DNA of 40,000 nucleotides from Leucobacter celer subsp. astrifaciens (GTDB taxonomy: Bacteria > Actinomycetota > Actinomycetes > Actinomycetales > Microbacteriaceae): contig NZ_JHEI01000142.1 of the NCBI RefSeq assembly GCF_001273835.1, positions 1 through 40,000 on the forward strand, in the 5' to 3' direction. Both the position numbers and the translations under genes were made by a program. Shown one piece after another: positions 1-7,800 of this stretch. Numbering within the stretch: the stretch's first letter is position 1; each line of letters opens with the position of its first letter. The notes beneath the pieces were generated by a model, which saw only the letters and a program-made list of their open reading frames with translations, was not told the DNA's origin and did no database searches.

Positions 1-21
1 ACCTAAACATGCATCAGACCC
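1..21. mobile_element. Probable terminal repeat of an IS3-family element lying left of the window
   Basis: Bases 1-21 match the right terminal repeat of the complete IS at 22860-24153 (its bases 24133-24153) at 17 of 21 positions, including an exact 12-base run ending in AGACCC. The orientation is the same, so the body of the IS would lie to the left of the window. The surface-protein reading frame on the minus strand reads straight into it. Only 21 bases are visible, so this is a likely call, not a proven one. Confidence 0.45.
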
Positions 22-753
22 TTCTGTGTGGGGAGCCTCATCCGTCGGCGCATCTGCGGCTGCCAGTGTTACCTCATCCAGACGGTATGCGGCCTCGTCG
101 ATCTGAGCGACTTCGAGGCGGGGTGATTCCTCGCCAGTGAGCGAGCCGACGAGCGAATAGCTCCCGTTGTCGTCTGGGACGAACACGAACGAAACAAGGT
201 CTCCCTCAGTGGTCTCTCCCTGCACTTCCACGCTTGGGAACGGAGAGTCGGGGTCTGATATGCCAGCTGCGACTTCGAGAAGCGTGACCTCAACGGTTGT
301 CTCGTCGAAACTCTCGAACGAGAAACTCGAAACGAGTGGAGTGAGTACTCTCCGCTCGCCAGGCAGCACAGTGAGGAGATCCTCAGGAGCCACCAGCGAA
401 GCCAAAGCAGCGTCAGCGTCGAACTCTACGCTTCTCGCACGCACCGAACCCTCTGGACCCGAGGAGGTAGGGGCCTCGTCAAGCTCGCTTTCTTCGCTTT
501 GGAACCATGCGTCATCTTCGCCGGTTGCCGGATCTCCGAGAGCGGGATCTGCCACGCCGCCTTCCGGCGGATCGTTCTCGGTTGCAGTCGCCTCCTCCGA
601 CACACCATGGTTCTGCTCCAGCTCGCCCGGCGGACTGATCTCTTCACCAATCACCGCCACATCGGTGGCGAACGCAGGCGATGCAGCCGCGGACGACATC
701 ATGCAGGCGACAAGCAGAACCGAAGCAAATCGCTTCAAGCGCACCTTATTCAT
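1..753 (-). CDS. Secreted acidic surface protein, 3' end outside the window and probably IS-truncated
   Basis: The frame begins at ATG 753, eight bases after GGGAGG, and stays open to base 1 (251 codons, no stop seen). The N-terminus is a signal peptide: basic MNKVRLKRF, a hydrophobic stretch, then an AFA-type cleavage site near residue 29. The mature part is rich in Glu, Asp, Pro, Ser and Thr with no recognisable domain, typical of a cell-wall-exposed protein. Its last visible codons lie in the IS-like end at 1-21, including a TTA leucine codon that is rare in this DNA, so the natural C-terminus (perhaps a sortase signal) has probably been lost. It diverges from the LAXTG protein at 873 across about 120 bases that are A+T-rich for this region, so the two may share control. 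Function unknown. Confidence 0.72.
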   Translation of the reverse strand, partial: MNKVRLKRFASVLLVACMMSSAAASPAFATDVAVIGEEISPPGELEQNHGVSEEATATENDPPEGGVADPALGDPATGEDDAWFQSEESELDEAPTSSGPEGSVRARSVEFDADAALASLVAPEDLLTVLPGERRVLTPLVSSFSFESFDETTVEVTLLEVAAGISDPDSPFPSVEVQGETTEGDLVSFVFVPDDNGSYSLVGSLTGEESPRLEVAQIDEAAYRLDEVTLAAADAPTDEAPHTEGSDACLG

Positions 754-872
754 TCACAAACCTCCCAAATAAAGTTCCTTGTTCGCGCAAACATTAATAT
801 GAACTGGGATTCTCAGTCAATATTCCGAAGTGCGCTAACCTCGGATGCGAGGGTTGCAACGAAAGGGTGTCT

Positions 873-1739
873 ATGTCGAAACAATCACCTTCGATACGAT
901 CCCGCGTCGGCCTGGTGCTCACTGCGGTCACCCTGGTGAGTTTCGGGGTTGCCCAGCCGGGGGTGGCGTTCGCAGATGACACTTCTGCGGAGGCTTCTCC
1001 TCTCGTGGTGGGGGACGAGACCGGCGTACAAACTCCTGAAACCGTAGGACCAGCGGAGCCTGAGGGCGATCTCGCCCGCACATCACCCGACCCCGCAGGC
1101 CCTGAAACGCTGCACACGGAACCAGGCAGAGACCGTGGAAACAACGACCCATCAATCGAGCCTTCCCAGGAACCTGGGTCTGCTCCCGACGCGTCGGATT
1201 CGCTCGATACGGAGGAAGAAGACCCCGTCACCGAGTGGGAGCACATGATTGCCGAAATCGAGGTCGGACTCTCTGAAGTTCGCCAGGGTCAGACCGTCCC
1301 AGTGGTCGGTCGCTGCGCGCTCCTCGGCTACACCGGCATTGCCGGACGCGTCAACATGCTCCCCCTCGATGAATCCAACTACTACGACTTCCCAGCGGTC
1401 GCACTCTCTCTTGACAGCGAGGGGTATTTCGATGAGGGCATCCCCATCCCCGGAGATATGCCTACGGGGGACTACAACCTCAGATTCTCATGTAGTGACG
1501 ACGACGCTACCTTCGGCTCTACAGCTCACAGAGTTTCCGTGCTGCAAGGCGAAGCAGCGCCCCCTGTGACAACCCCGAACCCGGAAAATACCAACGATCT
1601 CCCCGCAGCGTCCTCTGCTGCCACTCTGGAGCTTGCAAACACAGGGGGCGGAACACACCACCTACTCGTACCCGCAGCGATCACTGCACTCATCGCAGGG
1701 GGATCTCTTCTCGGAGCTTCTCGAAGGCTCCGTAGATAG
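873..1739 (+). CDS. LAXTG-anchored cell-surface protein
   Basis: A 288-residue secreted protein. ATG 873 is preferred over the in-frame GTG at 867 because GAAAGG lies about six bases before it. A signal peptide covers about residues 1-35 with an AFA-DD cleavage site. A low-complexity acidic Pro/Ser/Glu-rich stretch follows to about residue 120, then a more structured region containing two Cys (about 148 and 207) that may form a disulfide. The C-terminus is a textbook sorting signal: LANTG at about residue 254, a hydrophobic segment, and the tail RRLRR. LAXTG is the motif of actinobacterial class E sortases, so covalent wall attachment is expected. No sortase gene is in the window. The ligand or role is unknown; a surface protein next to conjugation genes could serve mating-pair contact, but that is inference. 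Confidence 0.83.
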   Translation: MSKQSPSIRSRVGLVLTAVTLVSFGVAQPGVAFADDTSAEASPLVVGDETGVQTPETVGPAEPEGDLARTSPDPAGPETLHTEPGRDRGNNDPSIEPSQEPGSAPDASDSLDTEEEDPVTEWEHMIAEIEVGLSEVRQGQTVPVVGRCALLGYTGIAGRVNMLPLDESNYYDFPAVALSLDSEGYFDEGIPIPGDMPTGDYNLRFSCSDDDATFGSTAHRVSVLQGEAAPPVTTPNPENTNDLPAASSAATLELANTGGGTHHLLVPAAITALIAGGSLLGASRRLRR

Positions 1740-1797
1740 GCCCCGCTCTCCTTGGTGGCACTTGTCGTCGTTTCTTGCGTGCGACCGCGAGAGCCCG

Positions 1798-2571
1798 TGT
1801 CGCGCGTGTCGCGCGCCCCTGGGCTGTCGCCTGTCGCTTCGCTGACCGGGGAGGCCGGCTGCGACATGTCGTCCCGGGGAAGGATGTCGCCGACTGAGAC
1901 ATGTCGCGATGGTTCACGGTGTCGCGGAGGTTCAGGATGTCGCGGCCGGTGTCGCGTCGCCGGTCCCCGTTGCGCTGTCGCCTGATGTCGCGACAGCGCC
2001 TACGGCTATGCTGTCGCGTCGGAGTCTGGCTTTGAGTGTCCCGATGCGGAGGTACTCGGCGACATCGACGGGCTGACCGGGTGTCGCTTCTTCGAAGGCG
2101 TGGGTGTCGTTGTTGAATGTCGCGACGCCGTTGCTGGAGCCGAGGTCCTCTACGGTCCACATGTCGCGGTGGTTGTCGTGGCGGAGGCGGGCGTGTGTGC
2201 GCGACAGTTTCCGTGACGGGTCGGGGAGCCGGAGCGGTGTCGCCCCGTCTGTCGCGACCGGGTGTCGCCCGACCACGATGTCGCCAGCGCCCAGGGGGAA
2301 TGTCTCTCCTGTCGCAAGCTCCAGCACCCATGACCGAGGCGACACGGGTGTCGCCTTCTGGGCGGATGTCGCGGATGTCGCCTGGTGCAGGACTGTCGCC
2401 TCGAACTCATCGTCGGCAGACGTCGCGACCAGGACGGGCGCGACAGGCGTGATGTACGGTGTCGCGACATTCGAGGCGACCTGGCCCGATCGCGGCTCGT
2501 TGGGGGCGGAAGCGACATTGTCGCCACCGCCCAGGTGAGGTGTCGCCGCGACAGTGCCCGCGACATCCGGG
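1798..2571. repeat. Dense field of TGTCGC hexamers (both orientations, plus-biased)
   Basis: By eye I count about 27 TGTCGC on the plus strand and about 10 GCGACA in under 800 bases, sometimes joined as the palindrome TGTCGCGACA. A given hexamer would be expected less than once here at this GC content. The field overlaps the 3' two-thirds of the FHA gene, where it writes Ala-Thr pairs among other readings, and continues about 130 bases past the stop codon at 1932, so it is not explained by protein repeats alone. It stops sharply near 2571. Spacing is irregular. It could be a binding field for a DNA translocase, partition or transfer protein. Confidence 0.8.
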
Positions 2572-2867
2572 CGGCCTGACGACGCCGTGGCGATCCAGGG
2601 AAGACCGCCGGTGCCTGCGCCGGTCATCTTCTTCCGGCCGCGCTTCGGTTTCCGGCGCGGCTTCCCCCGCGGGGCTGGGTCCGCTTGGGGGGCTTGGATT
2701 GTTGGCCGAGGTGCTGGGGTCGCTGCGGCGGGTGGTGGGTTGAGGAGTCTGGCGAGTCCGATGCCGCAGTTCTTGCAGCGCGCGTCGGGCTGCGGTGCTA
2801 TGTTCACGAACTCGCAGAACGGGCACTGGATCACCTGGGCTGGGGTGTCGGTCGTTGCATCAGTCAC
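1932..2867 (-). CDS. Zinc-ribbon and FHA-domain protein
   Basis: A 311-residue cytoplasmic protein starting at GTG 2867 (VTDATTD); further upstream the frame lacks protein-like content. Residues 15-34 hold a CPFC...CKNC zinc ribbon. A Pro/Ala and then very basic linker (PRRKPKRGRKK) follows. Residues about 179-284 form an FHA domain with its hallmarks: GRHP, the SRTHA loop and DLGSSNG. FHA domains bind phosphothreonine peptides made by Ser/Thr kinases. An FEATVL sequence near residue 158 resembles the phospho-acceptor site of GarA-like proteins (inference). The C-terminal half is rich in Ala-Thr because of the TGTCGC field in its DNA. It is transcribed away from the relaxase operon. The partner kinase is not in the window; a signalling or DNA-bound scaffold role is possible. 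Confidence 0.8.
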   Translation of the reverse strand: MTDATTDTPAQVIQCPFCEFVNIAPQPDARCKNCGIGLARLLNPPPAAATPAPRPTIQAPQADPAPRGKPRRKPKRGRKKMTGAGTGGLPWIATASSGRPDVAGTVAATPHLGGGDNVASAPNEPRSGQVASNVATPYITPVAPVLVATSADDEFEATVLHQATSATSAQKATPVSPRSWVLELATGETFPLGAGDIVVGRHPVATDGATPLRLPDPSRKLSRTHARLRHDNHRDMWTVEDLGSSNGVATFNNDTHAFEEATPGQPVDVAEYLRIGTLKARLRRDSIAVGAVATSGDSATGTGDATPAATS

Positions 2868-3201
2868 ACCCCACGAAGAGGTGCGGCGCGCACTCGAGGA
2901 GGGGAGAGCGCTCGGCCGGGGACCTGTTCTCGGCTGAACTTCTGAACCCGTAGCTTGCGATCTCGCCGCCCCCGATTCCATCGTTCGCGATCGCCACGGC
3001 CACCTGCTCTGCAACTGGCCGTCTCCCTGCCTGCAGTCGCTGCGCGACTGCTTCTCCGGCTGCACTTCGTTTGCCGGAGTTTCTCCTTACACGACTGGCA
3101 TTCGAGGGTTTCCGCGTCCCGCGTTCCGTGACACTAGCTGCGCGCGACCGCGCATCTTCTCCGTGAAAGACCAGCCCAGAACCGTGTTCGGAGGACCCGT
3201 C
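2868..3201. other. Divergent intergenic region with two stem-loops, oriT candidate
   Basis: This 334-base gap separates the FHA gene (minus) from the small-gene/relaxase operon (plus), so it should carry both promoters. Two perfect inverted repeats sit side by side: 8-bp arms GCAGTCGC at 3033-3040 and GCGACTGC at 3044-3051, and 7-bp arms CTCCGGC at 3054-3060 and GCCGGAG at 3073-3079. MobF relaxases nick next to such hairpins and oriT often lies upstream of the mob operon, so an oriT is plausible but unproven. No convincing gene lies here. Confidence 0.4.
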
Positions 3202-3555
3202 ATGCCATTCCCTGACACCTTGATTCAGATCGAAGCTCACCCCGTCGAGTGCCACCGCGTGATCTTCAACGACACCGACGAGAACACCGGCCGACGCATC
3301 ACGAGCGTCCCGTACGCAACACGCGCCGACGCGCTCGAAGCGTGGGGCGCGCAAGGCGCGACCGAGGGCGACCTCGTTACCACCGATGCGCGCATCGACG
3401 CGATCCGCTCTCTCCTTCACGAGCTCGAGGACGCGTTCGAACGGGACGGCACGGCAGGAGTCACGATGGCTCTCGCGCTGCGGGAGTTTTTCCAAGCGCA
3501 AGGCCGCCTCGACCTGGCGGGCATTGAACTCGAAGCCTTGGAGGGTGAGGCGTGA
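3202..3555 (+). CDS. Small hypothetical protein, first gene of the relaxase operon
   Basis: A 117-residue soluble, acidic protein. ATG 3202 follows GGAGG at 3190-3194 by seven bases; an upstream in-frame start at 3163 has no such site. I recognise no family. The N-terminal half looks alpha/beta with aromatic and His residues; the C-terminal half is helical (IRSLLHELEDAFERD and onwards). It heads a chain of five genes (3202-8774), each overlapping the next by 4-7 bases, that ends with the relaxase, so it is probably expressed for conjugation or regulates it. There is no signal peptide, membrane segment or Cys motif. Confidence 0.7.
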   Translation: MPFPDTLIQIEAHPVECHRVIFNDTDENTGRRITSVPYATRADALEAWGAQGATEGDLVTTDARIDAIRSLLHELEDAFERDGTAGVTMALALREFFQAQGRLDLAGIELEALEGEA

Positions 3556-3767
3556 GTGGGCAGCGCCCGTACCTCGTTCAGTCGCGGGTGATCGGTGTCG
3601 TGATGGATCTCGTGTATGCGTCGACTCCCGACGAAGCGATCGCACTGGTGCGTTCGGGGCGCGGTGATCAGGTGAACGTCACGTTCGACACGTCCCTCGA
3701 ACCGGTGAGTATGAGCGCGGAGCTCGACGAACTCATCGACGCCGACCCAGCTCCGGTGGGTCTGTGA
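3552..3767 (+). CDS. Small hypothetical protein, conjugation operon
   Basis: A 71-residue protein starting at GTG 3552 in a GTGA overlap with the stop of the preceding gene, which implies translational coupling. The N-terminal half (PYLVQSRVIGVVMDLVYA, then TPDEAIALVR) resembles small alpha/beta proteins; the C-terminus is acidic (ELDELIDADPAP). No family recognised. Reality is supported mainly by the precise overlaps at both ends and by codon use like its neighbours. Confidence 0.62.
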   Translation: MSGQRPYLVQSRVIGVVMDLVYASTPDEAIALVRSGRGDQVNVTFDTSLEPVSMSAELDELIDADPAPVGL

Positions 3768-4249
3768 AGACACGCGGCCAGCGGGAGTTCGAGGCTCGCG
3801 TCCGCCAGTCGCGCGGTCTCGCGCATCCGGCTGCTCCCACCAGTGGGGGCGCGGGCGGCTGGGAGACGCTGTGCGCGCGGCCCGAGTGCGGGCACACGTT
3901 TCTGACGCCGTCGAAGCAGCGGAAGTACTGCAGCAAGAAGTGCAGGCGCCTGGTGGAGCGGGAGCGGGCGCGGCGGGTCGAGGTGCTGAGCGGAATGCTG
4001 CTGTACTCCTGCGCGGCACCACGGTGCCGCAGCGTGTTCCTCCCGGATCCGCACAACCCTCGCCACATGTACTGCTCGGACCGCTGCCGGAAGCGTGCCC
4101 ACCGCGCCGATAGCGACCTATCGTCGGGATTCTGCGCCTGGTGCCAGCTCCCACTCCCACCGTCCAAGACGCGCCGCCGCGTCTACTGCAACGCCACCTG
4201 CCGGAAGCGCGCCCAGCGCGCCTACCACCAACAGAAAGCCTCACTGTGA
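3764..4249 (+). CDS. Triple zinc-knuckle protein, conjugation operon
   Basis: A 161-residue basic protein beginning at GTG 3764, overlapping the previous stop by GTGA. It contains three successive zinc-binding units of the same design: CARPECGHTF...YCSKKCR (about residues 37-66), CAAPRCRSVF...YCSDRCRKR (about 84-113) and CAWCQLPL...YCNATCRKRAQR (about 124-153). Each pairs a first Cys pair with a second C-x3-C embedded in Arg/Lys, a fold that usually binds nucleic acid or forms a protein contact. Position directly before the relaxase gene suggests an accessory DNA-processing or regulatory protein (inference). The array of three tandem units in one small protein is distinctive; I do not recognise a named family. 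Confidence 0.72.
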   Translation: MKTRGQREFEARVRQSRGLAHPAAPTSGGAGGWETLCARPECGHTFLTPSKQRKYCSKKCRRLVERERARRVEVLSGMLLYSCAAPRCRSVFLPDPHNPRHMYCSDRCRKRAHRADSDLSSGFCAWCQLPLPPSKTRRRVYCNATCRKRAQRAYHQQKASL

Positions 4250-4833
4250 ACGACTCCAACGCCCTACACGACGCCCGATCCCGGATCATTCGGGAGACCG
4301 AAGACATGATCGAGAGAACACTCCCTCCCGTCAGCAGAGTCACGCTCGCAGACTGGGCCATCCGCGAGAACCTCCCAACACACCTCGAAGTTGCAGGCCT
4401 GTCCGAACCCGCATCCACCCTCAGAGGACTCCCGCCACTTGCCGACATCACCGATCGCGGAAGGTTATTGGGGTGGCCCGGGATCGTGCAACACATCCGA
4501 TCACTGAGAGCAGATTGTCTCCCGCTGCGGAAAGGCGCGCACCCCCTGAGAAGGAAGTTCTTCCAGGTCAACGAATGGGTGCATTCTGACGCCTGGGCTT
4601 CGTCCCCAGAGGAGCGCGATCGATACCTTGCCGTAGGAATTTCCGTTCTCAGAGCTCTGAGCCCGTCACGGCTGGGCTCCTTCGTGACCAGTATCCAGCT
4701 GAGCTGCGAGGTGTCCGTGTGCATTCAACATGCGATTGACGGTGGTACCGACATGCCCGAGAAACTCATTGCGGTGCGCAGAGAGACTATTGCGGATCTA
4801 CTGCGTCGAGCAAACCTGGAGTCTCCGTGCTGA
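4246..4833 (+). CDS. Hypothetical protein immediately upstream of the relaxase
   Basis: A 195-residue soluble protein. The start GTG 4246 (VNDSNALHDARS) overlaps the previous stop by GTGA and is preferred over an upstream ATG at 4141 that would overlap the zinc protein in another frame. It is largely helical, with a long charged N-terminal helix and a middle part rich in Arg and Leu. The 3' end overlaps the relaxase start by seven bases. Function unknown; I see no DNA-binding motif I would name. It could be a relaxosome accessory protein by location only. Confidence 0.66.
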   Translation: MNDSNALHDARSRIIRETEDMIERTLPPVSRVTLADWAIRENLPTHLEVAGLSEPASTLRGLPPLADITDRGRLLGWPGIVQHIRSLRADCLPLRKGAHPLRRKFFQVNEWVHSDAWASSPEERDRYLAVGISVLRALSPSRLGSFVTSIQLSCEVSVCIQHAIDGGTDMPEKLIAVRRETIADLLRRANLESPC

Positions 4834-7800
4834 CTGTCGCACTGATCGGTGCCTCTCGTGATGCGTGGGGGTATCTCCTGAACACGGTCGCGGACGAGCA
4901 CACGATCGATCGGGCGGAGGGGAAGGCCGCCTACTACATGGCGAACGGCACCCCGCCGGGATCCTGGGCCGGCGCCGGCATCGCAGCGCTCGGACTGAAC
5001 CCGCGCGACCAGGTCGCCGAGCGTGAGCTCGTCGCCCTGTTCGGAGAAGGCGTGCACCCGGTGACGGGTGCGCGGCTCGGGCGGAAGTACACGACGGTGC
5101 TCCCGCTCGAGCAGCGCATCCAGCAGAAGATCCAGGCCGCCGCGGCCGACCCCGCGAACCGGGATCTCACCCCCGCGGAGTTCGAGGCCCTCGGTGACCG
5201 GATCCGTGAGGAAGTGACGGAGACGCCGGAGAAGCAGTCGGTGGCGGGTTTCGAGTTCGTGTTCTCCCCGCCGAAGAGCGTGTCGTCGTGGTGGGCGCTC
5301 GCGGATCCCGAGCTGAAAGACCAGATCCGGCAGGCGCATCATGCCGCGATCCAGGCGACGATCGAGAAGCTCGAAACCGACATCGTGCGTACCCGCACCG
5401 GCGCCGACGGGGTCGCGCAGGCACACGTGCTCGGGATCTCCGCCGCCCTGTTCGACCACTGGGACTCCCGCGAGGGCGACCCGCAGCTCCACACGCACAT
5501 GCTCGTCTCCAACCGTGTGCAGGGAGAGGACGGGAGGTGGCGGACGATCGATTCGCGGTGGTCGCTGATGCCGGCGGTCGCTACTGCCGGCGCCTTCTAC
5601 GACGGCGTGCTCATGGATGAACTCTCGGCAAGGTTCGGCGTCGAGTGGACCGTGGAAGAGGTGCTGCAGGAGCCAGACCAGTACCGGGCGTGGCTGATCG
5701 AGCAGGAGAGGGCGGATACGTCCGCGGCCAGGCAACAGTTCGCCATTGCGAACGGCACCGGGCCGGGGTCGGTGAAGTGGCAGATCGACGGCGTCCCCAA
5801 GGCACTGAACGATGAATACTCGACCCGGTCGCAGGCGATCCGCCGGGAGAAGGACCGTCTCATCCGCGAGTATGTCGAGCGGCACGGCCGGCAGCCGAGT
5901 TCTCGCACGATCATCAAGATGCGGCAGCAGGCCACCCTCGCCACCCGGACCGCGAAGAAGGCTAGGTCGCTCAGGGACCTCACCCAGAATTGGCGGCACC
6001 GCGCCCGCGCCCACGTTGGGGATTCGTTCCTGTTCGCGGACCGGCTTCGTGACACCGCGGCGGAGCGCAAGGACGAGCTGCCGTTGTGGTCGTTCCGGCA
6101 CGACGACGTCGACGACGACGCGGCCCGGGGCGCGGCCGAGTACGTGCTTCACACTCTCGCCACGACCCGGTCGACGTGGGGGAGACGCAATGTGGAGACC
6201 GCGGCGCTGCGTGTGATCGCGGGCTGGAGGTTCCGGTCGCCGGAGGACCGCGACCTGGCGGTGAAGCGTGTGGTCGGGCTGGTCATCTCGCAGGCGATCC
6301 CGCTGACCCCGAAGAATCGGCTGCACACCCCGCACCGGTTCCGCACCGCGGACGGCGAAGACATGTTCCATCCCGAGTCCCGCGACCTCTTCACCACGCG
6401 GGAGGTGTGGGATGCGGAGGACCGCCTGCTCCAATCTGCAAGAAGTACAGGGGGAGCCTGTGTGGAGCAGGCGGTCGTTGATCAGCTTATCGGTGCGCCC
6501 ACGGGCAGCGAACAGCGGCTCCTATCCACAGACCAGGCGGCGGCTGTGGAAAACATTGCGACGAGTGGTCGCCTGGTCGACGTGCTCGTGGGTCCTGCCG
6601 GTGCGGGGAAGACCACGAGCCTGGAGAAGCTGCTGGAGATCTGGGAGGCCCAGCACGGGGCCGGCACCGTGCGGGGGCTTGCGCCGACGGCGCGCGCGGC
6701 CGAGGTCCTCGCGGAGTCCCTCGGGATCCGCACGGAGAACACCGCGAAGTGGCTACATGAGACCGCCCGCGGCACGGACACGAAGGATGGGTTCGACTAC
6801 CAGCTCCGCCCAGGCGAACTCGTAATCGTCGACGAGGCGTCCATTGCCGGCACCATCGCGCTCGATGAACTCCGCGACCAGGCCCACCAGGCGGGCGCGA
6901 AGCTGCTCCTCGTTGGCGACTGGGCACAGCTGGCCGCCGTCGACGCCGGCGGCGCCTTCGGGCTCCTCGCCACCGACCGGCAGGACGTCGCCGAGCTCGT
7001 GAACCTCCACCGCTTCAAGGCCGACTGGGAGGTCGACGCATCCAAGCTCCTCCGCCTCGGTAAGACCGCCGGCCTCGACCCGTACATCGAGCACGGCCGG
7101 ATCACGAACGGCCTCGACGAGTCGATCGTCGCGGAAGCCGTCGAAGCCTGGAAGCAGGACGAGACGACCCCGAACGAGAAAGGCGACGGGGCACTCGTGT
7201 CGCTGCTGATCGCGCCGACGAACGACATGGTGGAGCGCCTCAACGGCATCGCCCGCACCTGGCGTATCCAGCAGGGCCACGTCGACCAGACGCAGGAAGC
7301 CGTGATCGCGTCCGGTGTCGCCTCTCCCGGCGACAGGATCGTGACCAGGCAGAACGCCCGCACTCTGCGCACCGACCACGACCGGTGGGTGAAGAACAAC
7401 GACGAATGGAGTGTCGCCGGCATCAACCCCGAAACCGGCGACATTGTCGCTGTCGCGGGGGAGGAGTACGTCACTCTCCCGGCCGAGTACTGCCGCGACC
7501 ACGTGCAGCTCGCGTACGCCACCACGGCGCACCGTTCCCAGGGACGCACGGTCGACACCGCGCACACGATCGTCGATTCGTCAGCGACGCGGGAGACGTT
7601 CTATGTCGCGATGACCCGCGGCAAGCTCTCCAACCGCGCCTACGTGATCGTCGACGAGAACGGCGACATGGGGGATCCCGCGGCGCTCGGGATGTCGCGC
7701 ACCTGGCGAGAGACCCTCGATCACGTCGTCATGCGGAAGGGCGGAGACATCGCCGCCCACGACACCCTCCGCGAAGAGGCCGAGCGGATCGGGTCGATCC

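Noticed and set aside
1932..2580. TGTCGC excess explained only by Ala-Thr codons
   Set aside because: The hexamers occur in more than one reading frame and continue about 130 bases beyond the stop codon.
3417..4724. 435-codon minus-strand frame across the small conjugation genes
   Set aside because: Low-complexity Arg/Ser/Ala sequence opposite four tightly coupled genes; no start signal.
4725..6434. 569-codon open frame on the minus strand under the relaxase gene
   Set aside because: It is antisense to a relaxase with all its motifs, is Arg/Pro/Gly-rich without domains, and has no ribosome site; a shadow typical of high-GC coding DNA.
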